From Faucicola osloensis_C (GTDB taxonomy: Bacteria > Pseudomonadota > Gammaproteobacteria > Pseudomonadales > Moraxellaceae), in contig JABAHL010000002.1 of NCBI GenBank assembly GCA_019353055.1, forward strand, positions 1-64,000: a DNA stretch of 64,000 nt, in the 5' to 3' direction. Below the pieces are notes generated by a model. The model worked only from the letters and a program-made list of their open reading frames with translations, searched no databases and was not told where the DNA came from. Position 1 is the stretch's first letter. Every line of letters starts with the position of its first letter. The translations under genes and the position numbers were made by a program. This document shows, in pieces, positions 1-7,360 of the stretch.

Positions 1-1
1 C

Positions 2-70
2 CATGAGCCCAAGAAGCCGACACTTAAAAATGTGCTGATTGAACCTTTCGTCGCTAAGATTGCTTGTTAA
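2..70 (+). CDS. C-terminal tail of an unidentified protein (5' end outside window)
   Basis: An open frame enters from the left edge and ends at TAA (68-70). The 22 visible residues run from HEPKKPTLKN to FVAKIAC. A terminator-like hairpin follows about 60 bases downstream, which fits a genuine gene end. The fragment is too short to assign a family. Calling it coding rests on the open frame plus the terminator. Confidence 0.5.
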   Translation, partial: HEPKKPTLKNVLIEPFVAKIAC

Positions 71-130
71 TTCAAAGCCTTAGAGTATGGCTTATGTCGA
101 ACTGGGGTTAACATTGGCAGATTAAAATGA

Positions 131-161
131 AAAAAGCGTATCAATTTGATACGCTTTTTTT
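131..161. terminator. Bidirectional intrinsic terminator
   Basis: A perfect 13-bp stem (131-143 with 147-159) has a 3-base loop, with A-run and T-run on its two sides. It lies between the plus-strand gene ending at 70 and the minus-strand rluB stop at 194, so it can serve both. Confidence 0.85.
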
Positions 162-193
162 GTAAGTTGCTTTTTGTGTAAATTTTATAGCGG

Positions 194-1057
194 TTAGCTG
201 CTTCTTTTTTCTTTATCGCGGCGTAAGTGATGACCACCACGGCGCGCTTTTAGCGGTTTTTTCTCAAAGCGTTCTTGGCGGCGTTTGGCAATGCCGTAAA
301 GCCCTGTACCTTGGCGCGGACGAATGTTGACAAGTCCTGCTAAGGTGTCAATCTCACGGCGATCTAACTCAAGATAACGACCCGTGCGAAGCTCCCTTGG
401 GAGACTGACAGAACCGTAACGGATACGCAGTAATCGGCTTACTTTTAAGCCTTGCGATTCAAATAAGCGGCGTACTTCACGATTGCGACCTTCTTTGAGT
501 TTGACTTGGTACCATTTGTTGATACCTTCACCGCCTTTTTCAACGATGTCGTCAAACTGTGCCATACCATCTTCTAGCATGACGCCTCGTTTGAGATTTA
601 AGATAATCTCAGGGGTGACTTCGCCCATCACACGCACCGCATATTCGCGCTCTATTTCATTTGATGGGTGCATCAGACGGTGAGCCAGTTCACCATCATT
701 GGTAAATAGCAATAAACCCGTTGAGTTGATGTCCAACCGACCCACCATTACCCAGCGGTCATGATTCAGTGGTGGCAGACGCTCAAACACCGTGGGACGA
801 CCTTCTGGGTCATGGGCTGAGCAAATTTCGCCTTCTGGCTTGTAATACATCAAGATACGGCGGCGTTTTTCGTTTTCTGCGGTATAGCGTAGCAAACGTC
901 CATCGACTCGGATTTCATCGCCCTGTCCGACACGGTCACCAATGGTAGCGACAGTCCCGTTAACACTGACGCGACCTTCGCGAATCACATCTTCCATTTG
1001 GCGGCGCGAACCTAAGCCTAGACGGGCGAGGGCTTTTTGCAGTTTTTCGTCTTTCAT
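194..1057 (-). CDS. rluB: 23S rRNA pseudouridine synthase RluB
   Basis: This enzyme isomerises uridine to pseudouridine in 23S rRNA (U2605 in E. coli) during large-subunit assembly. An S4 RNA-binding domain covers roughly residues 1-60. It is followed by the RsuA/RluB/E/F catalytic core with the motif GRLDINSTGLLLFTNDGEL, in which Asp109 is the expected nucleophile. The basic C-terminal tail (about residues 250-287, rich in Arg and Lys) is typical of RluB rather than RsuA, RluE or RluF. The ATG is preceded by AAAGGA at a good distance. In many proteobacteria rluB follows scpA-scpB; here a plus-strand gene separates them. The family is certain; the RluB subtype is inferred from the tail and neighbourhood. 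Confidence 0.92.
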   Translation of the reverse strand: MKDEKLQKALARLGLGSRRQMEDVIREGRVSVNGTVATIGDRVGQGDEIRVDGRLLRYTAENEKRRRILMYYKPEGEICSAHDPEGRPTVFERLPPLNHDRWVMVGRLDINSTGLLLFTNDGELAHRLMHPSNEIEREYAVRVMGEVTPEIILNLKRGVMLEDGMAQFDDIVEKGGEGINKWYQVKLKEGRNREVRRLFESQGLKVSRLLRIRYGSVSLPRELRTGRYLELDRREIDTLAGLVNIRPRQGTGLYGIAKRRQERFEKKPLKARRGGHHLRRDKEKRSS

Positions 1058-1242
1058 TCAATAATCCTTTAATAGGTAGCAACATTTCACAATGTTGTGC
1101 TAGCATGAAACTTCATACTTGTGCCTATTGTAGGACAAGCGATGATTGAATGCTAGTATAAAGTCATGTGGCTAAATTTTAACCAGTATTTTAACCAAAA
1201 ATTTAACATAAATAATGTCACATTGTAAAAATTATTTTACGT

Positions 1243-1248
1243 TATAAT
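1243..1248 (+). promoter_or_regulatory. Probable -10 element for the DUF805 gene
   Basis: A perfect TATAAT lies 44 bases upstream of the ATG at 1292. No good -35 sits at 16-18 bases; the best candidate, TTGTAA at 1223-1228, has a spacer of only 14. Confidence 0.45.
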
Positions 1249-1291
1249 CATCGACATAAGTGAATCAATACAACTATAAGGAACAATAGCA

Positions 1292-1990
1292 ATGAAAGGG
1301 CAAATAGCCATTTTCTTGCCGCAACATGGTCAAGGTATCATCATGGCAGATGACGGAAAAAATTACCCATTTACTAGCCAACAATGGCAACAAGCCACGG
1401 CACCGATGGCAGGACAACAAGTAGAATTTAGTGTCGATGCGCAGGGTTATGCGGTGGCAGTTGTCGGTATTGCCGCAGGCAATGCAATCAACCTGAACAA
1501 ACCGATAGATAGCACGATTACGCCCATCCCTCACCGCTATACAGACAACCCTACAACTGCCAACTATGGTAAAGTTACTCACACAGCGGGCATGAATGCC
1601 GTCAATCCAGCCTGGGCGATTGAAGAAAATTATGGCTTTTTTGATTGGGTCAAAAAAAGTCTCAGCAATTATGCCAATTTTAAAGGGCGCGCTAGACGTA
1701 AAGAATATTGGTATTTTTATTTGGCGTGGCTCATGTTGTATCTGGGTGGGGTAATCATCGATTATATGATTGGTACTGAGGGCATTGTGGCGGGGCTTAT
1801 TGCTTTGGCGTTGCTGATTCCTAATATCGCAGTAGCTGTTCGCCGTTTACATGATGTTAATAAATCAGGTTGGTGGATGCTGATTGCTTTTATCCCCATC
1901 ATTGGCGGGATTATGCTGCTGGTGTGGTACTGCACAGATACCAAGCCGAATGTCAACCAGTGGGGCGCACCTGCTCGCCGCTTGCCTTGA
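1292..1990 (+). CDS. Cold-shock-like domain fused to DUF805 membrane protein
   Basis: The protein has 232 residues. The first ~60 resemble a cold-shock/OB-fold domain: they open KGQIAIFLPQHGQGII, then an ADDGKNYPF stretch and an alternating strand pattern. A polar linker follows. From about residue 121 there is a DUF805 domain, recognised by NFKGRARRKEYWYFYL, three or four hydrophobic segments and RRLHDVNKSGWW. DUF805 proteins are inner-membrane proteins of unknown function. AAGGAA precedes the ATG. The gene is monocistronic, between rluB and scpB, which are both on the other strand. DUF805 is confident; the cold-shock-like label rests on pattern alone. Confidence 0.8.
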   Translation: MKGQIAIFLPQHGQGIIMADDGKNYPFTSQQWQQATAPMAGQQVEFSVDAQGYAVAVVGIAAGNAINLNKPIDSTITPIPHRYTDNPTTANYGKVTHTAGMNAVNPAWAIEENYGFFDWVKKSLSNYANFKGRARRKEYWYFYLAWLMLYLGGVIIDYMIGTEGIVAGLIALALLIPNIAVAVRRLHDVNKSGWWMLIAFIPIIGGIMLLVWYCTDTKPNVNQWGAPARRLP

Positions 1991-2056
1991 CGCAGGGTGT
2001 TGTTGATGCAGGGTTTTTAAACAGGGTCTTTAAGAAGCTGCCCAGTCGGCAGCTTT

Positions 2057-2602
2057 TTATATCTCAAGCTGTTGTACATCAGCTAGCTTTGGTAAATCTT
2101 GCAAGTTTTTAAGCCCAAAGGCGGCTAAAAACGCTGGGGTGGTATGCAGTAGTGCAGGACGTCCCAGCGTATCGCGAAAGCCTTGCTCAATAATCCAGCC
2201 TTTATCAAATAGTTGCCGTAAAATATTGCTTGATACAGTCACGCCACGAATTTGCTCAATATCGCCACGCGTCACCGGTTGTTTATAAGCAATCACACTT
2301 AACGTTTCTAATAGCGCTTGGCTTAAGGCTTCTTGACGCTGGGGAAAAACTTGCTGAATCAGTGCGCTAAAGTCATTGGCGATTTGCAATCGGTAGCCGC
2401 TAGCGGTATCCGCTAAGGTTAACGCGCCTTGTGATAAACGCTGCTGCAAGACCGTGAGCGCCATGCTCAGTTGGTTTGGATTAATCGATAGCCAGTGACA
2501 TAGCTGTTTGGCAGTAATCGGGGTTTCTGAGGCATGTAAAATCGCTTCAATAGATTTGCTATGCTGCTGGGCAAGCTGATGTTGTTGGTTAAAATCGGTC
2601 AT
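2057..2602 (-). CDS. scpB: Segregation and condensation protein ScpB
   Basis: ScpB is the winged-helix (kite) subunit of the Smc-ScpAB condensin-like complex that organises and separates the chromosome. The sequence shows tandem winged-helix features: an EAILHASETPITAKQL opening, ALLETLSVIAYKQPVTRGDIE in the second half, and the conserved RGV/GRP/LLHTTPAFL end. I chose the ATG at 2602 because it overlaps the scpA stop as ATGA, the usual coupling. An in-frame ATG at 2614 would add four residues. It is the last gene of the minus-strand run that includes the NERD gene and scpA. Confidence 0.93.
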   Translation of the reverse strand: MTDFNQQHQLAQQHSKSIEAILHASETPITAKQLCHWLSINPNQLSMALTVLQQRLSQGALTLADTASGYRLQIANDFSALIQQVFPQRQEALSQALLETLSVIAYKQPVTRGDIEQIRGVTVSSNILRQLFDKGWIIEQGFRDTLGRPALLHTTPAFLAAFGLKNLQDLPKLADVQQLEI

Positions 2603-3387
2603 GACGATGCCCATATCAAGGTTAGTTCGCTTACATCGGAAGATTCGTCATCTTGTTGTGCGACAAATTTTAGCATCCGCTGTTTGGCTAATTCCAAAAT
2701 GGCGACAAAACTCACCACCACACCCAGTTTACCTTGTGACTTATCTAATATGTCGTGAAAAGTGCCTTGACCACGACTTGCCAACATACGGCTAATACTT
2801 GCCATACGCTCTGCCAAAGGCACGATATCGGCTTTGACATGGTGCATTTGGTAATCGGGTTTTAGCTGCATTTTGATTAAACTGTCGGCAAGCAGGGTGG
2901 CAGGATAGGGTGCAATCTCTTTGGCTAATATATCAGGACTTGGCAAACTGGCGTATGCCAAAAATACATCGCGCTCAAGCCGCATTAACGCATCGATACG
3001 CTGACTGGCGTGTTTGATTTGGGCGTATTGTTCAAGTCTGTCAATCAGCTGCTTGGTGGGGTTTTTTTCATCTTCTAGCCGTTGCGGGCTTGGTAGCAGC
3101 AATTCACTTTTGATAGCAATTAAGGTACTTGCCATCAGCAAATAATCGCCTGCCAACTCAAAATGATTGTCATCCAATTCCTCAATATAAGTCAGGTACT
3201 GCTCGGTAATCGGCAAAATCGCTGTGGTGGTGATATCAAAGTTATTTTTTTTGACCAAGTACAACAAAAAATCCAGCGGACCTTCAAACTGCTCTAGCCA
3301 AATGGCAAAGGCTTCAGGCGGAATATAGAGGTCTTCGGGCAGACTTTGAACAGGCGTCTCAAAAATTCGAATGGCTAAATTGGTCAT
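2599..3387 (-). CDS. scpA: Segregation and condensation protein ScpA
   Basis: ScpA is the kleisin that bridges the Smc ATPase heads together with ScpB. The hallmark kleisin N-terminus is present (FEGPLDFLLYLVKKNNFDI), followed by the helix-rich YLLMASTLIAIKSELLLP segment. The C-terminal winged-helix part (VVSFVAILELAKQRML) contacts Smc. At 262 residues it is a normal length. Its start overlaps the stop of the upstream NERD gene by four bases (ATGA), and its stop overlaps scpB, so the three are translationally coupled. Confidence 0.95.
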   Translation of the reverse strand: MTNLAIRIFETPVQSLPEDLYIPPEAFAIWLEQFEGPLDFLLYLVKKNNFDITTTAILPITEQYLTYIEELDDNHFELAGDYLLMASTLIAIKSELLLPSPQRLEDEKNPTKQLIDRLEQYAQIKHASQRIDALMRLERDVFLAYASLPSPDILAKEIAPYPATLLADSLIKMQLKPDYQMHHVKADIVPLAERMASISRMLASRGQGTFHDILDKSQGKLGVVVSFVAILELAKQRMLKFVAQQDDESSDVSELTLIWASS

Positions 3388-4010
3388 TTGTGATGTTGTT
3401 TTTTTAGGTTTTGAATATGCTGATGGCGAGTTTTGAGCGTATTATCAAGACGATTTTTAGCCAATAATTGGCAGATTTGCTGAACTTGTATGTCGCTGAG
3501 TTTTTGTTGGTCAAATGACAAAATATAATCTGTGAAGTTTCCCAAGCGGCAAATATTGGCTGGAAAATTACTTTTTAATTCACATTCACCTGTAAATACA
3601 ATAACTGAATGAAAAACGTCATTCGGTAAATCTAATAAATTCTCTAATGTTTTGATATGTTTATAATTTTGTCGTAACGGATTTTGGAAAAGATGTTTTT
3701 TGCCATAAATATTTTGCGTCCATTTGGCATCTTTGACTTTACCATAAATCCACCCTTTATAGTTTTTAGTTTCAACCACGAAAATACCAAAACGCGACAC
3801 ATAAATATGGTCAATTTGCGTAGAACCCTCATCAGTTGCTAAAGTGACGTTTTGAAAATCATGGTATCTATCATGTGGCAGCTTGCGATTAGCAGCTTTT
3901 TCAACCATTTTTTCGCCAAACCAACCTTTAAAAGTAGGCGATTTTAAAAAACTAATGATAAGGAAAAGAGGAATTAACCACCAAATTTGTTTTAATAATT
4001 CCCATAGCAT
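3384..4010 (-). CDS. NERD-domain membrane-anchored protein, possible nuclease
   Basis: The protein has 208 residues. One hydrophobic segment near the N-terminus (about residues 8-23, IWWLIPLFLIISFL) suggests an inner-membrane anchor with the domain in the cytoplasm. Residues about 30-140 match the NERD (nuclease-related) domain: a GWFGEKMVEK opening, then TQIDHIYVSRFGIFVVETKN with the conserved Asp and the E-x-K catalytic-type motif, and the YGKKHLFQNPLRQN segment. NERD is placed in the PD-(D/E)XK-like nuclease superfamily; activity has been shown for few members. The gene starts 7 bases after the O-methyltransferase stop and is coupled to scpA by an ATGA overlap. Confidence 0.85.
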   Translation of the reverse strand: MLWELLKQIWWLIPLFLIISFLKSPTFKGWFGEKMVEKAANRKLPHDRYHDFQNVTLATDEGSTQIDHIYVSRFGIFVVETKNYKGWIYGKVKDAKWTQNIYGKKHLFQNPLRQNYKHIKTLENLLDLPNDVFHSVIVFTGECELKSNFPANICRLGNFTDYILSFDQQKLSDIQVQQICQLLAKNRLDNTLKTRHQHIQNLKKQHHK

Positions 4011-4017
4011 TTTGTTC

Positions 4018-4632
4018 TTAATCCTTTGATTGTTTAACTGCTAAAAACAATCCTGCCCCAATTGATAGGGTAGAGCACAGATAGTTGCTGTCCTGTTCAA
4101 AGGCTGACAAAAACGCTGCTACTTCATCGGCATGAGAAATGACATTATCGACAATCAGCATATCACCAAAGGTCAGTAACCGCTTAAAGTCAGCCACGTA
4201 GTCACCATAAAACCTACGCTCTGCATCCAAGAAAATCACATCAAAATGGGCGGTCGACTGACGTAAAAAATCCTTCGCATCGACTTGTTGTAGTGTGATA
4301 TTGTGGTCAAACTGCAAGGTACGCAGGTGATTGCGAGCAGTTAGTAATCGCCATTCGTCAATATCAATCGATATCAATGTGGCAGCATCCGCGGTATTGG
4401 CGCGATTGATTTGGGCTAACGCATAACCTAGCCATAGCGTAGAATAGCCCGTTGATGTGCCAATTTCTAATATATTTTCAGCCCGCTTACTGATAACCAG
4501 ACTGGCAAGAAACTCGGCTGAATCAGGCTCAAGGTGGCGATGTCGGTTGAGACGGTTGGGCTGCGCATCGTCAAAGGCTTTATCGATTTGATAAAGCCTA
4601 TCGGTATAGGCTTTAAAGTGTGCAAATGACAT
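4018..4632 (-). CDS. SAM-dependent O-methyltransferase (class I, CCoAOMT-like)
   Basis: The sequence shows the glycine-rich SAM site (ENILEIGTSTGYSTLWL), the acidic ribose-binding residue (LISIDIDEWR) and the FDVIFLDAERRFYGDYV segment typical of the caffeoyl-CoA O-methyltransferase-like family. The bacterial substrate cannot be told from sequence. A longer frame begins at a TTG (4677) inside trpS; I prefer the ATG at 4632, which lies 10 bases after the trpS stop. It is probably transcribed with trpS and the downstream NERD-scpA-scpB genes. Confidence 0.85.
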   Translation of the reverse strand: MSFAHFKAYTDRLYQIDKAFDDAQPNRLNRHRHLEPDSAEFLASLVISKRAENILEIGTSTGYSTLWLGYALAQINRANTADAATLISIDIDEWRLLTARNHLRTLQFDHNITLQQVDAKDFLRQSTAHFDVIFLDAERRFYGDYVADFKRLLTFGDMLIVDNVISHADEVAAFLSAFEQDSNYLCSTLSIGAGLFLAVKQSKD

Positions 4633-4642
4633 GAGTGACTCG

Positions 4643-5722
4643 TTATTTTTTGAGTTTGGCAAGGGGTTTGATACCAATGGCTTTTCGTACTTTTTCTAGG
4701 CGTTTGCGCGCATCACGGCGGGCTTTTTCTGCGCCCATTTGTAGGATTTCTTCCAATTCTTTTGGATTCGCCATCAATTCATTGTAACGAGCGCGGAAAG
4801 GGGCAATTTCGCTATTAATTTTTTCAAACAACACTTCTTTGGCATCGCCCCAAGCGATACCTTGTTCAAAACGTTGACGCAGTAGTTGTTGTTCTTCTGT
4901 GCTAGCGAATGCACGATAAATCTCAAAAATCGTGGATTCATCGGGGTTTTTGGGTTCTTCTGGCAACTGTGAATTGGTGACAATACGCATGATGGCTTTT
5001 CGCAGCGCTTTTTCACCGTCTACTTGGGGGTCGTCGCCAAATAACGGAATGGTATTGCCATAGCTTTTTGACATTTTACGACCATCAAGCCCCGTCAGTA
5101 GCGGCGTGTCATCATCTACCATGGCTTCGGGCAGTACAAAAATCGGTTTTTCTGGGTCACAATAGCGAAAATTAAAAGTACCTGCTATATCACGTGCCAT
5201 CTCGATATGCTGGATTTGGTCTTTCCCCACAGGGACATGGGTGGCATTGAACATCAAAATATCCGCGGCCATTAGCACAGGATAACTAAATAACCCCATC
5301 GAAATGCCATAATCAGGGTCAGTTTCTGGTGTTTCACGGTTAGCATCTACGGCGGCTTTGTAGGCATGCGCACGGTTCATCAAGCCTTTAGCACAGTTAC
5401 AGTTGAGCACCCAAGTTAGTTCTGGAATTTCGATAATATCCGACTGGCGGTAAAACACCACCCGTTCAGGGTCGAGACCACACGCAAGCCACGTCGCGGC
5501 AATTGCCTTGGTCGATGCATGAATCGCCTCAGGGTCGTGGCATTTGATGAGTGCGTGCAAATCCGCCAAGAAAAAATAAGCGTCGCTTTCTCCCGTACTT
5601 GCGCCTTGTATCGCCGATTGTATCGCTGGACGAATAGCACCGACATAGTTGCCAAGATGGGGAATACCACTGGTGGTAATACCGGTTAAAATGCGGCGCG
5701 GCGCGGCTGTTTTATCATTCAT
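4643..5722 (-). CDS. trpS: Tryptophan--tRNA ligase
   Basis: This class I aminoacyl-tRNA synthetase charges tRNA-Trp. The ATP-binding signature appears as PHLGNYVGA (HIGH-type) and the second as GRKMSKS. The ADLHALI, GLFSYPVLMAADIL and VGKDQIQHIEMARDIA segments are characteristic of bacterial TrpRS. The open frame extends upstream to a TTG at 5746; the ATG at 5722 gives the usual N-terminus directly before the RRILTGITTSG strand. Downstream is the O-methyltransferase gene. Confidence 0.97.
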   Translation of the reverse strand: MNDKTAAPRRILTGITTSGIPHLGNYVGAIRPAIQSAIQGASTGESDAYFFLADLHALIKCHDPEAIHASTKAIAATWLACGLDPERVVFYRQSDIIEIPELTWVLNCNCAKGLMNRAHAYKAAVDANRETPETDPDYGISMGLFSYPVLMAADILMFNATHVPVGKDQIQHIEMARDIAGTFNFRYCDPEKPIFVLPEAMVDDDTPLLTGLDGRKMSKSYGNTIPLFGDDPQVDGEKALRKAIMRIVTNSQLPEEPKNPDESTIFEIYRAFASTEEQQLLRQRFEQGIAWGDAKEVLFEKINSEIAPFRARYNELMANPKELEEILQMGAEKARRDARKRLEKVRKAIGIKPLAKLKK

Positions 5723-5849
5723 ATTCAAAATTCCAAACAAAAGCAAAAAAAGTACAAAATAGGCAAAAAAATTGTCCGTTAGTATAGCGGTTTTTGACTA
5801 CAAATTCATGCCAAAAATTGGCTGAGCCACATGACTCGCATAAGCAAAA

Positions 5850-6977
5850 TTAGCGGTAATAGCGGATACCAGTAGGCTGAGTTTTATAGCGCCGATGAAA
5901 CCACATGTATTGGGTCGGGTCGATACGGATATAATTTTCTAATAGCTGATTGATGCGTTTGGCATCCGCTAATTCATCTTCGGTTGGGTAGTTGTCAATG
6001 ACAGGCGAGAAGATGATGTGATAATGCGGTTTGCGACCTTTTGGCATCTCATCCGGGGTTTCCCGATAGAAATGCAACATCATCACGGCAGGCGGATTGG
6101 CTTTATTGCCGAGTTTTGCCATGCGACGTGGGGCAGTCAAGGTGGCAGCGGGTACCCCAAAAAAGTCTGCCATCACGCCTTGTTTTAGCCCAAAATCTTG
6201 GTCGGGGGTGATCCATACCACATGGTTGTCTTTGAGGTTTTTGGCAAAATGGCGCATATCGCGATGACTGATTTGGTCGCTATAAACCTTTGAGCGAGCG
6301 TTAAAAATAAACCAATCAAGCAGCGCATTGTTTTGCGGTCGATACACCACATCCAGCGGGGTAAACATGGTGGTCAGCCGTCCACCCAAATCGAGCAAAG
6401 TTGAATGGATACCGAGTAAAATTACCGCTTTACCTTGCGATTGGGCGTTTTTGACATGGTGCAGCCCTGATACAGTGACGCAGCGGGTAAATACATCAGG
6501 TCGATACCACGCACACAGGCTTTCAAACACACCCACACCGGCATTGATAAAAATCTTCTCTGCCATCTCTAAACGCTGATCTTCGCTGAGCTCTGGAAAC
6601 GCCAATGACAAATTGGTCAAAGTATCGGCTCGGCGGCTTTTAATCAGTCCAAATAACAATTTTCCCAAAAAATGACCGATTTTAAATTGATAGCGCAACG
6701 GCAAATAAATCAATGGCAAAATCAGCGCGACCCCAAGCCAAATCCCCCAATATTGCGGCAACAAAAACTGCCACTGAAAAGGCTTACGCGCTGTACGGTT
6801 ATCTGATTGCAGTTTTTGCAACTCGCTCACCTTTGGCATGCCTTCAAGTGTTACGGTTGACTGATGTAGCAGATTGGCATCGACATTACTGGCGCTATCA
6901 TTACTGGCAGTATCAACCGGAGTCATTTTGGCTGTTGGGTCAAACATTTGAGGCTTATGATTTTGGGTTGGTTTCAT
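5850..6977 (-). CDS. Lipid A biosynthesis acyltransferase (LpxL/HtrB family)
   Basis: Members transfer a secondary acyl chain from acyl-ACP to a lipid A precursor at the inner membrane. The catalytic HX4D motif is visible as GIHSTLLDLGGR. Also present are a membrane segment near residues 75-95, the WITPDQDFGLKQGVMADFFGVPAATLT substrate motif split by Asp and Gly residues, and the MWFHRRYKTQPTG end. The ~70-residue polar N-terminal stretch before the membrane segment is longer than usual. The start is uncertain: the ATG at 6977 has no clear ribosome-binding site, and a TTG at 7025 is also in frame. Whether this is LpxL or LpxM cannot be decided here. Confidence 0.88.
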   Translation of the reverse strand: MKPTQNHKPQMFDPTAKMTPVDTASNDSASNVDANLLHQSTVTLEGMPKVSELQKLQSDNRTARKPFQWQFLLPQYWGIWLGVALILPLIYLPLRYQFKIGHFLGKLLFGLIKSRRADTLTNLSLAFPELSEDQRLEMAEKIFINAGVGVFESLCAWYRPDVFTRCVTVSGLHHVKNAQSQGKAVILLGIHSTLLDLGGRLTTMFTPLDVVYRPQNNALLDWFIFNARSKVYSDQISHRDMRHFAKNLKDNHVVWITPDQDFGLKQGVMADFFGVPAATLTAPRRMAKLGNKANPPAVMMLHFYRETPDEMPKGRKPHYHIIFSPVIDNYPTEDELADAKRINQLLENYIRIDPTQYMWFHRRYKTQPTGIRYYR

Positions 6978-7360
6978 AGGGTATGTTTCATTAAAAAAGC
7001 ATAAAAAAATACATAAAAAATGCAAAAATAAATGCTGTAGCAGCGACTTGGACGATTAAGTTGGTAAAACTGGTCAAAAAATACGGGCTAAAATTTACAG
7101 GCTTTTAAGCTGATTGGCTCATTATACCAAACAACGACGCGGGCTAAAGCCAGTAAATTTAGTATATATTGAGTAACAGTGATACATTGAATGACGAATG
7201 ACCATTAATCCATGTTACAATTTGCAAAATATTACAAAAAACTAGCAAGGATTGTTTAACGTAATTACATGTTGATTTAGTTCCATTTAACATACTTGCT
7301 TTTTAATATAGTTGGGTTTATCTCTATCCTAGGATGATCTTCATATAAAAAGGAGTTGAC
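6978..7360. other. Divergent intergenic region (acyltransferase / cstA)
   Basis: This 383-base AT-rich spacer must hold promoters for the minus-strand acyltransferase and plus-strand cstA. I see a strong ribosome-binding site (AAAAGGAG at 7349-7356) for cstA. No RNA gene, terminator or repeat is evident. Confidence 0.5.
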
